From: Chitinophagaceae bacterium
GTDB lineage: Bacteria; Bacteroidota; Bacteroidia; Chitinophagales; UBA10324
DNA: 64,000 bases
Assembly (NCBI GenBank): GCA_947474435.1
Contig: CANJII010000013.1
Coordinates: forward strand, 1-64,000
Reading direction: 5' to 3'
Position 1 is the first letter of the stretch. Each line of letters begins with the position of its first letter. Shown here piece after piece: positions 1 to 10,100 of this stretch. The position numbers were made by a program, and so were the translations under genes. A model generated the notes under the pieces. It searched no databases. It was given only the letters and a program-made list of their open reading frames with translations, and was not told the DNA's origin.

Positions 1-1
1 C

Positions 2-88
2 GCCATACATTTCTGCCAAATGAAAATCAAACATTACACGCTGCCCACGAACCACAAATATTTTCTTTTGAATAATTGCTAACTCCAT
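2..88 (-). CDS. ORF6N domain-containing protein, N-terminal fragment (runs off the left edge)
   Basis: Reverse-strand ATG at 88 gives MELAIIQKKIFVVRGQRVMFDFHLAEMYG..., matching the ORF6N start pattern (I..KI..IRGQKVM.D.DLAELYGV). Not in the supplied ORF track because it is cut by the window edge. Confidence 0.7.
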   Translation of the reverse strand, partial: MELAIIQKKIFVVRGQRVMFDFHLAEMYG

Positions 89-129
89 TCAGAAAAATTT
101 ATGGAACAAAGAAAATATTTTTTCATTGA

Positions 130-297
130 GAAAATCAAATCAGCCTATTGAACCTCCTCGGTCAGCAAGTAAAAGGTATAAGTGCAAGCCATGCACAAAC
201 CACCAACATCTCTGTTTCTGATTTACCCGCCGGCATTTAAGTGGTTCCCATATTTGATGGAGAAAAAATGGTTTGTAAAAAGTTGGTGAAGGAATAG
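130..297 (+). pseudogene. Decayed T9SS type A C-terminal sorting-domain remnant
   Basis: Frame from 130 reads ENQISLLNLLGQQVKGISASHAQTTNISVSDLPAGI*VVPIFDGEKMVCKKLVKE*. This is a typical T9SS CTD (NLLGQ..., DLPAGIYV...I..GE...KKLVKE) with TAA in place of the usual Tyr codon and no upstream ORF. Confidence 0.7.
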
Positions 298-552
298 AAC
301 TGTCAATCAGTAATTATTGATTTCTCTCAGGTATTATATCGGATGAGAAAAAATAACTTTATAAAATTATATCTCGACATTGATGGTGTTTTGAGACAAC
401 AAAAAATACAAAAACAAAAAAATATGGGATATATAATTGTCGTAATTAAAAATGACAGTTTGATTTTAGTAAAATAAAAACTAAAGGAAATATTGAACTC
501 TAAAAAATATTTTAACTCTTAAAAATTCAACCATTTTAAAGGATATCAAAAA

Positions 553-1488
553 TCAATCTTTTAAAAACTGAAATAGTTTCCCTTTTTCACTGCCAACTAT
601 TCCGCCGTTATCAGTTAAGACTATTGAAGTGAAGTTTGCATCCGGAGTACCCCTAATTTTTATCCAATTATTTCCCCCATCTGTTGTAAAAAGTAAAAGT
701 CCATTATCCCCGATAATATATCCATTGCTAAAATCACGAAAAATAATTTTTCTGAAAACCCACGATTGATTGGTTAATGAATTTCCGTTACGGATTTTTT
801 TCCAGTTCTCACCTGCATCATCAGTCAATAAAATTGTTCCGACCAATCCAATTGCAATTCCATGTTCAGGTGACGAAAATGAAATGGAAACAAAAAAATC
901 GCCGGTTGCTTTTGGCTGAGTCCATGTTGCGCCTGCATCAATACTCTTGATTATTTTTCCATAACCGCTACAAAAAATGGTGTGGTCGTCAGTAGCACAA
1001 AGGCCACGCATTTCAGAAGTGAGAGTGTCGTTTTTCCAATTCAATCCTTTGTCAGTGCTTCTTGAAATAATTCCGCCCGTGAATCCTGAACCGCCGCACG
1101 AAACAATCACACTGTCGTTCAACCACAATACATTTCGCATTAACCGCCATAAAAAATTCTGAGAAATGTTCCAGTCAATTCCTTCATTGGTTGACAATAC
1201 TATTTTTCCATCATAACCACTTGCAATCAAAGTATCTTTATTTAAAAATGAAATTCCATACAATTGTTTTTCAATAATTTCTTTTTCGTTCCATGTTTTT
1301 CCATTATCCAAACTCGAATAAAATTCTCCGTGCGCATATCTTTCACCTCCTACGCCAATAATAGTTGAATCATTCACCCGCTTTAAATCTGATATTTCGT
1401 ATTGCGAAAGTTGTTTCACTTCACTCCAGTTCCATTCCTTTTTTTTCTGACAAGAGAAAAAAAGCAACAATGAAAAAAGGAGAATCAT
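553..1488 (-). CDS. Lipoprotein with YCF48/BNR-like beta-propeller repeats
   Basis: Internal Met at 1488 starts a lipoprotein signal (MILLFSLLLFFSCQKKK). Repeated S.D.G..W motifs (SSLDNGKTWNEK, STDKGLNWKN, SIDAGATWTQ, TDDAGENWKK, TTDGGNNWIK). The track start at 1611 is a TTG and includes a dispersed repeat. Confidence 0.75.
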   Translation of the reverse strand: MILLFSLLLFFSCQKKKEWNWSEVKQLSQYEISDLKRVNDSTIIGVGGERYAHGEFYSSLDNGKTWNEKEIIEKQLYGISFLNKDTLIASGYDGKIVLSTNEGIDWNISQNFLWRLMRNVLWLNDSVIVSCGGSGFTGGIISRSTDKGLNWKNDTLTSEMRGLCATDDHTIFCSGYGKIIKSIDAGATWTQPKATGDFFVSISFSSPEHGIAIGLVGTILLTDDAGENWKKIRNGNSLTNQSWVFRKIIFRDFSNGYIIGDNGLLLFTTDGGNNWIKIRGTPDANFTSIVLTDNGGIVGSEKGKLFQFLKD

Positions 1489-1607
1489 AAAACCGCTGTA
1501 ATGCTGAGGAACGAAGTATCTGATAAAAGAACGAGAGATTCGTCGTTCCTCGGAATGACAATTTTCAATAGTCTTTTCGCCTCCTTGCATTTGGGGTAAA
1601 TTATTTC

Positions 1608-2822
1608 TCAAAGCGATTTTATTTCTGATGCGGCAATTTCAACTGCCTGTAAAATAATACGGCACGCCACTTCAATTTCTTCTTCAGTAATTATTAATGG
1701 CGGTGCAATGCGCAAACAATTCGGCGCGAACAAAAACCAATCGGTAATCAATTCATACTTCCAGCATTCTTCAATCACTCGTTTATTAAATGCATCGCTT
1801 TCAAATTCAATCGCCATCAGCAACCCGCAACTGCGTACCATTTTCACTCTTGGATGCTGCAATAATTTGTGAAATAATTTTTCCTTTTCTTCCACTTGTT
1901 TCATCCACCTTTCTTCAAATAAAGTTTGCAATGCGGCCAATCCCGCAGCACAACTCAAGGGATTTCCACCAAAAGTAGTGAGGTGGCCAAGCACAGGTTC
2001 GTGAGTGAGCGAACTCATAATTTCATTTGAAGATATAAATGCGCCGAGTGGTAATCCGCCTCCTAATGCCTTTGCAGTTAAAAGAATATCAGGAGTTACA
2101 CCCAATTTTTGAAACGCAAACAACTCTCCTGTTCTACCCATTCCGGTTTGTGCTTCGTCGAAAATTAAAAGTGCTTTATGCTTTTCACATTGCTTTTGTG
2201 CTTGTTTCAGAAAAGAAATATCCGGTACAATTACTCCAGACTCCGCCTGAACAGGCTCAAGAATTACACACGCTGTTTTATCTGTTATCACATTCAGCGA
2301 TAGAATATCATTGTAATCAACATGAGTAATTCCGGGGAGCAACGGTCGAAAACTGTTTCTGAAATATTCATCACCCATTAAACTAAGCGCTCCTTGAGTG
2401 CTTCCATGATAGCTGTTTTTGAAACAAACAATTTCAAATTTTCCGGTGTATCGCTTGGCTAATTTCATTGCACCTTCTGTTGCTTCGGCACCGCTGTTGG
2501 TGAAATAAACTGTATTGAGATGCGGAGGCAAATGATGTGTAAGCAACTGCGCTAACTGAACCTGCGGCGATTGTACATACTCGCCATAAACCATCAGGTG
2601 CAAGTATTTATCGGCTTGTTTTTTTATGGCTTCAACCACTCCCGGATGCCGATGCCCCAGATTTCCAACACTGATTCCTGCAATTAAATCCAGGTACCGA
2701 TTTCCGTTTTTGTCAAAAACATAAATTCCTTCAGCCCTCTCCGGCTCCAGCATCATTGGAGCAGTTGAAGTTTGCGCAACCAGGTTTAAAAACAATTGTC
2801 GTTCGGTTAACATGTCCGCCAA
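1608..2822 (-). CDS. Class III PLP-dependent aminotransferase (acetylornithine/GABA/4-aminobutyrate-type)
   Basis: 404 aa ORF; YFTNSGAEATEGAMKLAKRYTG, LIFDEAQTGMGRTGELFAFQKLGVTPDILLTAKALGGGLPLGA motifs. Confidence 0.9.
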   Translation of the reverse strand: MADMLTERQLFLNLVAQTSTAPMMLEPERAEGIYVFDKNGNRYLDLIAGISVGNLGHRHPGVVEAIKKQADKYLHLMVYGEYVQSPQVQLAQLLTHHLPPHLNTVYFTNSGAEATEGAMKLAKRYTGKFEIVCFKNSYHGSTQGALSLMGDEYFRNSFRPLLPGITHVDYNDILSLNVITDKTACVILEPVQAESGVIVPDISFLKQAQKQCEKHKALLIFDEAQTGMGRTGELFAFQKLGVTPDILLTAKALGGGLPLGAFISSNEIMSSLTHEPVLGHLTTFGGNPLSCAAGLAALQTLFEERWMKQVEEKEKLFHKLLQHPRVKMVRSCGLLMAIEFESDAFNKRVIEECWKYELITDWFLFAPNCLRIAPPLIITEEEIEVACRIILQAVEIAASEIKSL

Positions 2823-2886
2823 ATATAATCGTGGAGCAAAATCATTTCTTCAATAATAAAAAAGTTTGTGCTGTTACATTTGTTTC

Positions 2887-3381
2887 ATGGATAAATTGCA
2901 TTTCGTTGATTGTTCGTTATTCCTCAGTGAAGACCACTCACTTTTGATTCTGCACAACCGCCGGCGGAAAGTTTTTAATACATGGTTTACTGTCGGATGC
3001 TTTGCATTTATCGCCTCCATGTTTTTCAAAGCCATGCATGCCGAAAAAATTGCGGCGCTGCCTTTATTGATTTCAACTATCATTTTAATGATTGGAGTTT
3101 GGAAGTTGAGTGGCACCGGTAAAATTTATTTTGAAAAAAATGAAGGCAAACTTTTTCGTTTTTACAAACATCTCGGTTACATACAAAAATTATATTCTAC
3201 ACCGCTGCGTTCAATAGAAAATGTAGAAATTCATTCAGCCGGAATTCTAACCCTTGCTTTGCGAATGGATACAAACCAACTCCTCATTCTGAGTACTGAA
3301 AAAGGAATTTCAATGGAAGAACTAAATTTTTTAGGTGAACGCATTTCCACATTTATAAAAGTGCCGTTAATTATAAAGTGA
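2887..3381 (+). CDS. Hypothetical membrane-associated protein
   Basis: Intact ORF with two hydrophobic segments (TWFTVGCFAFIASMFF, ALPLLISTIILMIGVW); ATG at 2887 preferred over 2866. Confidence 0.6.
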   Translation: MDKLHFVDCSLFLSEDHSLLILHNRRRKVFNTWFTVGCFAFIASMFFKAMHAEKIAALPLLISTIILMIGVWKLSGTGKIYFEKNEGKLFRFYKHLGYIQKLYSTPLRSIENVEIHSAGILTLALRMDTNQLLILSTEKGISMEELNFLGERISTFIKVPLIIK

Positions 3382-3406
3382 TATAATAAAATATATTCAC
3401 CACCGA

Positions 3407-4813
3407 TTGATGACTCAAAAAAAAGTAATCGTTATTGGAGCAGGCCCTGCCGGATTAACTGCCGCATCAAAACTTGCGGAGGGCGGATTTGATGTAACAG
3501 TTTATGAAGCAGGTAAAACCGTTGGCGGCCTCGCCCGCAGTTTTGAATTGTGGAACCAGATAGTTGATTGCGGTCCGCATCGTTTTTTCTCGAATGATAG
3601 AATTGTAAATGATTTTTTTAAAGAAGTAGTTGGTGATGATTTTATTTTAATCAACCGCCTCACCCGTATTTACTACCGTAAAAAATTTTATTTCTATCCG
3701 CTTAAAGCAATGAATGTGCTGATTAACATCGGGCCCCTCGGTGTCATTTCAAGTATGTGGAGCTATATGCGGCAGCGAATGAATCCAATTCGAAATCCTA
3801 AAACTTTTGAAGATTGGGTGGTGAGTCGCTTCGGGAGAAAACTGTACAATACTTTTTTTAAAAACTATTCTGAAAAACTGTGGGGCATTCCCTGTTCGCA
3901 AATAGATGCGGATTGGGCGGCTCAACGGATAAAAAATTTCTCTTTGCTTGAAGCAATTAAGGCTGCGATTATTCCTGACACAAGTGGAAAACACAAAACA
4001 TTGGTTGACCGTTTTGCCTATCCGAAACACGGCACCGGAATGATTTATCAGAAAATAAAAACCAACATTGAAACTGCAGGAGGAAAAGTTTTATTAAATA
4101 CTCCTGTAGAAAAAGTGCTGGTTGAAAATGGAATAGCGAAAGGAATTGTTTTAAAAAGCGGCGAAACTATTTTAAGCGATGAAGTCATCTGCACCATGCC
4201 ATTGACAATAATGGTGAAAGGTTTGAATGCTGTTCCAGAAAATGTAAAGCAAGCATGCGACAAACTTTTTTTTCGTAATACCATTCTTGTTTATTTAGAA
4301 GTGGATGCAACTGATTTGTTTCCCGACCAATGGATTTATGTACACAATCCCGATGTTATCCATGGGCGCATCACCAACTTCCGCAACTGGTCGCCGGAGT
4401 TATATGGCGATAAAAAAACTTCAATCCTCTGTTTAGAGTACTGGTGTTTTGATGAAGATGAAATCTGGCTGAAGGATGAAAATTATTTTCATGAACTGGG
4501 AGAAAATGAATTGCGCAAAACAGGTTTGATAAAACCGGAACACAAAGTTTTAAATTGTCACATTGAAAAGTTGCGCCGTTGTTATCCGGTATATGAAACC
4601 GGTTATGCTGCAAATGTTGAAGTGATAAAAAATCATCTCGATACGATAAAAAATCTCAGAGTGATTGGAAGATACGGCGCATTCAAGTACAACAATCAGG
4701 ATCATTCCATGCTGATGGGTTTACTTGCCGCAAAAGAAATTTTACAGGGCACCAATGAAAAATTGTGGGATATAAATACTGATTCGGATTATCAGGAAAT
4801 GGTAAAAGATTAA
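3407..4813 (+). CDS. NAD(P)/FAD-dependent oxidoreductase (amine oxidase/protoporphyrinogen-oxidase-like)
   Basis: N-terminal Rossmann motif VIVIGAGPAGLTAASKLAEGGFDVTVYEAG...GGLARS; C-terminal VIGRYGAFKYNNQDHSMLMGLLAA. Confidence 0.85.
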   Translation: MMTQKKVIVIGAGPAGLTAASKLAEGGFDVTVYEAGKTVGGLARSFELWNQIVDCGPHRFFSNDRIVNDFFKEVVGDDFILINRLTRIYYRKKFYFYPLKAMNVLINIGPLGVISSMWSYMRQRMNPIRNPKTFEDWVVSRFGRKLYNTFFKNYSEKLWGIPCSQIDADWAAQRIKNFSLLEAIKAAIIPDTSGKHKTLVDRFAYPKHGTGMIYQKIKTNIETAGGKVLLNTPVEKVLVENGIAKGIVLKSGETILSDEVICTMPLTIMVKGLNAVPENVKQACDKLFFRNTILVYLEVDATDLFPDQWIYVHNPDVIHGRITNFRNWSPELYGDKKTSILCLEYWCFDEDEIWLKDENYFHELGENELRKTGLIKPEHKVLNCHIEKLRRCYPVYETGYAANVEVIKNHLDTIKNLRVIGRYGAFKYNNQDHSMLMGLLAAKEILQGTNEKLWDINTDSDYQEMVKD

Positions 4814-4873
4814 AATATTTTAAAGCGAGCGCAATATTAGATTTCTTTGATTTCCATTATTGAGTAATGCAAC

Positions 4874-4881
4874 TATATTTG
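4874..4881 (+). promoter_or_regulatory. Candidate Bacteroidota -7 box (TATATTTG) for tRNA-Phe
   Basis: Matches TAnnTTTG, 17 nt upstream of the tRNA 5' end; a TTTG at 4846-4849 is a possible -33 element with slightly long spacing. Confidence 0.45.
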
Positions 4882-4898
4882 CCGCCCTCTTAACCAAT

Positions 4899-4971
4899 GG
4901 TGGGATAGCTCAGTTGGTAGAGCGAAGGACTGAAAATCCTTGCGTCCCCAGTTCAAATCTGGGTCTCACCA
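4899..4971 (+). tRNA. tRNA-Phe (anticodon GAA)
   Basis: Cloverleaf by eye: acceptor GGTGGGA/TCTCACC, D arm GCTC...GAGC, anticodon arm AAGGA-CTGAAAA-TCCTT, T arm CCCAG-TTCAAAT-CTGGG; discriminator A, no encoded CCA. Confidence 0.95.
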
Positions 4972-5166
4972 CTTTATTTTATCAGCAGGCATAGTTGCCT
5001 CATAATACTGGATTTTCGCCTCTAATTTTTTTAACAAGTACACTTTTGGGTTACTCTTATTGACTCGAAAAAAGCTCTTTCCCGATAACAAAGAATTCAT
5101 CATGGTAAAAAGGTAATGCGCTAACCTTGTGCCCCTTATAAAAAAATCAAATTCCATAAATAAAAA

Positions 5167-7083
5167 ATGAAAAAATTTATTTCTCTTTTCCAATCAAATA
5201 TAATTGCTGTGGTTTTATTATTTACGATTAATGATGTTTCAGCTCAGGTTATAAATAATGAAGATTTTGAAGGGGCAACTTATCCGTCCGTTGGATGGAC
5301 GATGAACAACGCAATTGGTGGACAAGGACAATTTGCAACTACTATTTGGGTTCATAGAAATGTTGGATCATTTCCAAATTCAGCATCAGCACATTCTGGC
5401 ACATGGATGTCGCGTTATAGTTCACATTTTACGGCTGATCCTTCTACCCAGGCATTAATTACCCCTGTAATTGATTATTCTGGAATTACGATTAATGATA
5501 CTGCTTATTTTTCATTTTGGGTATACCGAGATAATACTTCCAATCTTGGCGATAGTGTTACTGCTTATGTAAATACTATAGCCGATGTAACAGGTGCAAC
5601 ACGCTTAGGAGCAGTTGCACAATCAATAGCAATAAATCTTCCTGATACTCAATCAACAATTGGTTGGTATCAATACATCTTTAAGGTTCCGAATTCTTTT
5701 AATACAAGCACGAATTATCTGATGCTGACTGGAACAGGACATACAGGAAATAATATTTTCACTGATGATTTCGAGTGGACTTCCTATCCGCCTCAGTGCA
5801 CTTCAACACCAACTATTGGAACCTTAACTGCAACTCCGCTATTGATTTGTGGTGGAAGCGGAACCGCAGCTTTTAATTTATCCGGACAAACTTCAGGGGC
5901 ATCAGGGTTAACAACAGTTTGGCAATCAGCTTCAAATGCTACAGGACCGTGGACTGATGTTTCAATTAATGCATCAACTTATACATCCGACACATTGATA
6001 ATAACAACCTATTTCCGTTGCTTTATCAGTTGTTCAAATTCAGCAAGTGCAGATACTTCTGCAATAATTACCATTGATGTAAGCATCTCTCCTTTGCCTG
6101 TTTTAACTGTTGCACCAAATGGCGGAGCTGCTTATTGCAATGGTGGAGATCCTGTAATTCTTTCAGTAACCGGAGCCACAAATTATACTTGGAGTCCATC
6201 AGCAGGATTAGATAATTCTACTGGTGATCTTGTATTTGCATCGCCTGCAACTAATACTGTTTATACAGTAACCGGAAGTGATTCTTCAGGCTGCGCTGCT
6301 TCTGCAACATTAAATATTACAGTGGCAAACGGACCAAATATTAACCCGACATCTTCAGCAGATACTGTTTGCACTGGTAGTACGGTTAATCTTAATTCGG
6401 GCACTGGCGGCGGCGGCGGTGGAAATAATACTTATCTCTGGAATCCAGGCGGAATGTCGACTGGAAATACACAGGCTAATCCAACGACAACAACCACATA
6501 TACATTGACGGTCACTAGCAACTTTACCGGATGCAGTACAACTGATTCATCATTGGTAATAGTAGTTACTCAGGATGTAACAGCAAATTTTGGATATACC
6601 ATGACCGGTAACACTGTTTTGTTTCATGATAGTTCATTTAATGCATCAAGTTGGTCGTGGAATTTTGGAGATGGAAACGGAAGCAGCACTCAAAACCCGA
6701 TTTACACTTTTAGCGGAACCGGTGTTTATAATGTGACTTTAATTGTAACAAGTGCAGGTTGTCCAGGCGGTGATACCATTCAAATACAATTATCAGTTTT
6801 TCCAAGTGGTATTAATATTATTTCAAATAGCAATCAACTTTTTGTTTATCCGAATCCGGTTACTGATAATTTATTGCATTTGAATTTTGTAATGAAAAAT
6901 GAAAATGCTGAATTGAATATTGTGAATTCGTTGGGACAAATTGTAATGACAAAGAATTTTTCTTCAACAATTAACAAGCAAATGAATGAAACAATAAACC
7001 TTAAAGAATTTGTTTCCGGCATTTATGAAGTCAACTTAAATTCAGGTAATAGTCATGATAGTGTAAGATTTGTGAAACACTAA
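5167..7083 (+). CDS. Secreted protein: choice-of-anchor J-like N-terminus, Ig/PKD domains, T9SS type A sorting domain
   Basis: Signal peptide; EDFEGATYPSVGWTMNN...; PKD motif WSWNFGDGNGSSTQNPIYTFSGTGVYNVTL; C-terminal LFVYPNPVTDNLLHLNF...VSGIYEVNL. Confidence 0.85.
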   Translation: MKKFISLFQSNIIAVVLLFTINDVSAQVINNEDFEGATYPSVGWTMNNAIGGQGQFATTIWVHRNVGSFPNSASAHSGTWMSRYSSHFTADPSTQALITPVIDYSGITINDTAYFSFWVYRDNTSNLGDSVTAYVNTIADVTGATRLGAVAQSIAINLPDTQSTIGWYQYIFKVPNSFNTSTNYLMLTGTGHTGNNIFTDDFEWTSYPPQCTSTPTIGTLTATPLLICGGSGTAAFNLSGQTSGASGLTTVWQSASNATGPWTDVSINASTYTSDTLIITTYFRCFISCSNSASADTSAIITIDVSISPLPVLTVAPNGGAAYCNGGDPVILSVTGATNYTWSPSAGLDNSTGDLVFASPATNTVYTVTGSDSSGCAASATLNITVANGPNINPTSSADTVCTGSTVNLNSGTGGGGGGNNTYLWNPGGMSTGNTQANPTTTTTYTLTVTSNFTGCSTTDSSLVIVVTQDVTANFGYTMTGNTVLFHDSSFNASSWSWNFGDGNGSSTQNPIYTFSGTGVYNVTLIVTSAGCPGGDTIQIQLSVFPSGINIISNSNQLFVYPNPVTDNLLHLNFVMKNENAELNIVNSLGQIVMTKNFSSTINKQMNETINLKEFVSGIYEVNLNSGNSHDSVRFVKH

Positions 7084-7133
7084 TCGGTTTGAATGCCAAT
7101 ACATGAGATAATAGAAGTATTATTGAAACAGAA

Positions 7134-10100
7134 ATGAAGAAAACGCTCCTGCTTTTTTTTGCGTTGGCATATTGGTTATATCCAACTGCTTCACAAGCAA
7201 CGCACATTGTAGGAGGAGAGTTAACTTATAAATATCTTGGCAGTAATATTTACCAGATTAAATTAGAGTTATACAGAGATTGCAACGCCTCTACAAATTT
7301 TGATCAGGACATCACTTTTTTTATTTTCAGCACCACTTCCAATCAATTGGTTGATCAGGTTGATAATGTAACTTATCCGGGAGCTATACCAATTCCAAAT
7401 AATTCAGGAAATATTTGTTTAACCACTCCACCGAACATTTGCGTTGAGGCAGCTGTATATACCACCAACAAACAACTTTTACCAATAGCCGGTGGATATA
7501 CAATAGTTTATCAAAGATGCTGCAGAAATAATTCTATTCTAAACATAAACAATCCGGGTACTTACGGTGCAACTTTTATGGCTACAATTCCAGATGCATC
7601 TGTTGCCGCCGGAAACAGTAGTCCGGAGTTCACAAATTTTCCTCCAACTTGCATTTGTGTAAATGAACCGCTTGTGTTTGACCATGTGGCAACCGATTTT
7701 AACGGGGATCAATTGGTATATAGTTTTTATAATCCGTTTAACGGTGGTGGAACCGGAAACCCAATTCCTAATCCTGCCTCTCCTCCTCCATATTCACTCA
7801 TTCCATTTACAGGAGGATATACTTTTAATAATCCGGTTGGGGGCACTCCTCAAGTAGCAATTAATTCAGCAACCGGAATGATAACAGGAATTCCGAATAC
7901 TCTTGGGCAATTTGTGGTTGGCGTATGTGTAAAGGAATACCGAAATGGGAATTTAGTAAGCAGCCATTACAGAGATTTTCAATTTAATGTGGTTCAGTGC
8001 ATTCAAAATGTTAATGCCATTATTCCACCAACATTTACTGTTTGTAAAGGAGCTCCATTAACTTTCACCAATACAAGTACAAATTCAACTTATTATTATT
8101 GGGATTTTGGAGCAGCTGGAAATGGAGATACTTCACATTTGTTTTCTCCAACGTATACCTACAACACTGCCGGAACTTATACTGTGAAGTTAATAGTAAA
8201 TAAAGGATATCCATGTGCTGATACTGCTACATCAATTGTAACTGTAAACCCAATTCCAACAGCAACTCCTTCTAATAACAGCCCTGTATGTGTTGGCTCA
8301 CCTATAAATTTATATGCGGTGGCAATTCTTGGTAGCTATGCATGGACTGGTCCTAATGGATTTTCTTCTTCAGCTCAAAATCCGGTAATCAATAGTTCGG
8401 TTCTCGCAAATTCAGGGGTGTATCACTTAGCTGTAACAGCTCTTGGATGTACTAGTGTAAATGCAGGCAATACAAATGTTGTGGTTAATCCAATTCCTGT
8501 AGCACCTACTATTTCAAGCAATGCTCCTATTTGTGTGGGAGTTCCATTACAACTTACTGCAGTTCCTGTTGCAGGTGCAACTTATTCATGGACAGGCCCG
8601 AATGGATTTTCTTCTGTTCTTCCAAATCCACTTATCAATAATACGGTTGCTGCCAATGCCGGAAATTATTCGTGTAGTGTTACTGTGAACGGTTGCACAA
8701 GCTCAGCATCAATTACTAATGTTATTTTATTTCCAAGCCCCACTGCACCAACACCTTCAAACAATGCACCTTTCTGTCCGGGTAATACTTTACAACTTTC
8801 TGCGGATACTGTTACAGGTGCAACTTATTCCTGGACTGGTCCGAATGGTTTTTCTTCCAATCAACAAAATCCTTCAATTCCAAATACAACTTCTGCCAAT
8901 GCAGGAAATTATTCTTTAAGCATTAATGTTAATGGCTGCAATAGCCTGCCATTAATAACCAATGTTGTTATCTATCCAATACCTGTTGCTACTCCAACAT
9001 CTAACAGTCCTGTTTGTCCGGGCACATCAATAAATTTATTTGCTGCAACAGTTGTTGGTGGTTCTTATTCATGGATTGGTCCGAATGGATTTTCTTCTTC
9101 TGCACAATTTCCGGTAATACCAAATGCAACAAATGCCGATGGCGGAATATATACTTTAAATGTAACTGCAAATGGATGTACAAATACAAATGCAGGGACA
9201 ACTACTGTAATAATTAACCCCGTTCCTGCCGCGCCTGTTCTTTCAAACACCAGTCCTATTTGTGTTGGTACCACTTTGCAATTAAATGCTGTAACTGTAT
9301 TCAATGCAACCTATCAATGGACAGGACCAAACGGATTTACATCTTCTTTGCAAAATCCAATTATCAATTCAACTGTTCCAGCTAATGCAGGAGTATATTC
9401 CTGCATTGTTATTAAGCTTGGATGTTTAAGTGCTCCCTCAACAACCACTGTTATTTTAAATCCGATTCCAATTGCACCGACTCCAACGACCAATGCTCCA
9501 ATCTGTCAAGGGGTTACTCTTAATCTGATTGCTGCGCCAATTGCAAATGCTTCTTATTCATGGACAGGGCCGAATGGATTTTCTTCTGTTTTACAAAATC
9601 CCTTTATAAATAATACCATTGTTGCAAATGCCGGAAATTATTCGTTAACAATAAATGTGAATGGTTGCAATAGTTTACCTCTAACAACCAATGTAATTAT
9701 TTATCCAACGCCCAATGCAATTGCCAGCAGTAACAGCCCGACTTGCAATGGTCAATCAGTACAATTATTTGCTTCAACATTTGCAGGCGGTTCTTATTCA
9801 TGGACAGGTCCAGCAGGATTTACATCAACACAACAAAATCCAATAATCCCAATTTCATCTGCAATTAATGCCGGAACATTTACGCTAACTGCCACAGCAA
9901 ATGGATGCTTAGGAAATCCATCGAGCACCAATGTTATTGTCAATCCAATTCCTACAGCACCGGTTATCAGTACTAACGCACCGTTGTGTTCGGGACAAAT
10001 ATTAAATCTTACAGCGCAAAATGTTGGGGGCGGAACTTTTCATTGGACAGGTCCAAATAATTTTAATTCTTTTTTACAAAATCCAGTTATCGCAAATGTT

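Noticed and set aside
553-1611. Full-length 352-aa start (TTG at 1611) for the lipoprotein
   Set aside because: The first 41 residues are largely repeat-derived and the lipoprotein signal begins at Met 1488.
4966-5193. 75-aa reverse ORF after tRNA-Phe
   Set aside because: Overlaps the tRNA end and the start of 5167..7083, no recognisable domain; may be spurious or decayed.
6405-6422. GGC-rich microsatellite (poly-Gly) in the PKD protein
   Set aside because: Trinucleotide and in frame, so no phase-variation frameshift; short and probably a linker.
9001-9304. Overlapping ORFs on both strands within the Ig-repeat gene
   Set aside because: Shadow ORFs caused by repetitive coding sequence; the 1773-aa frame explains the region.
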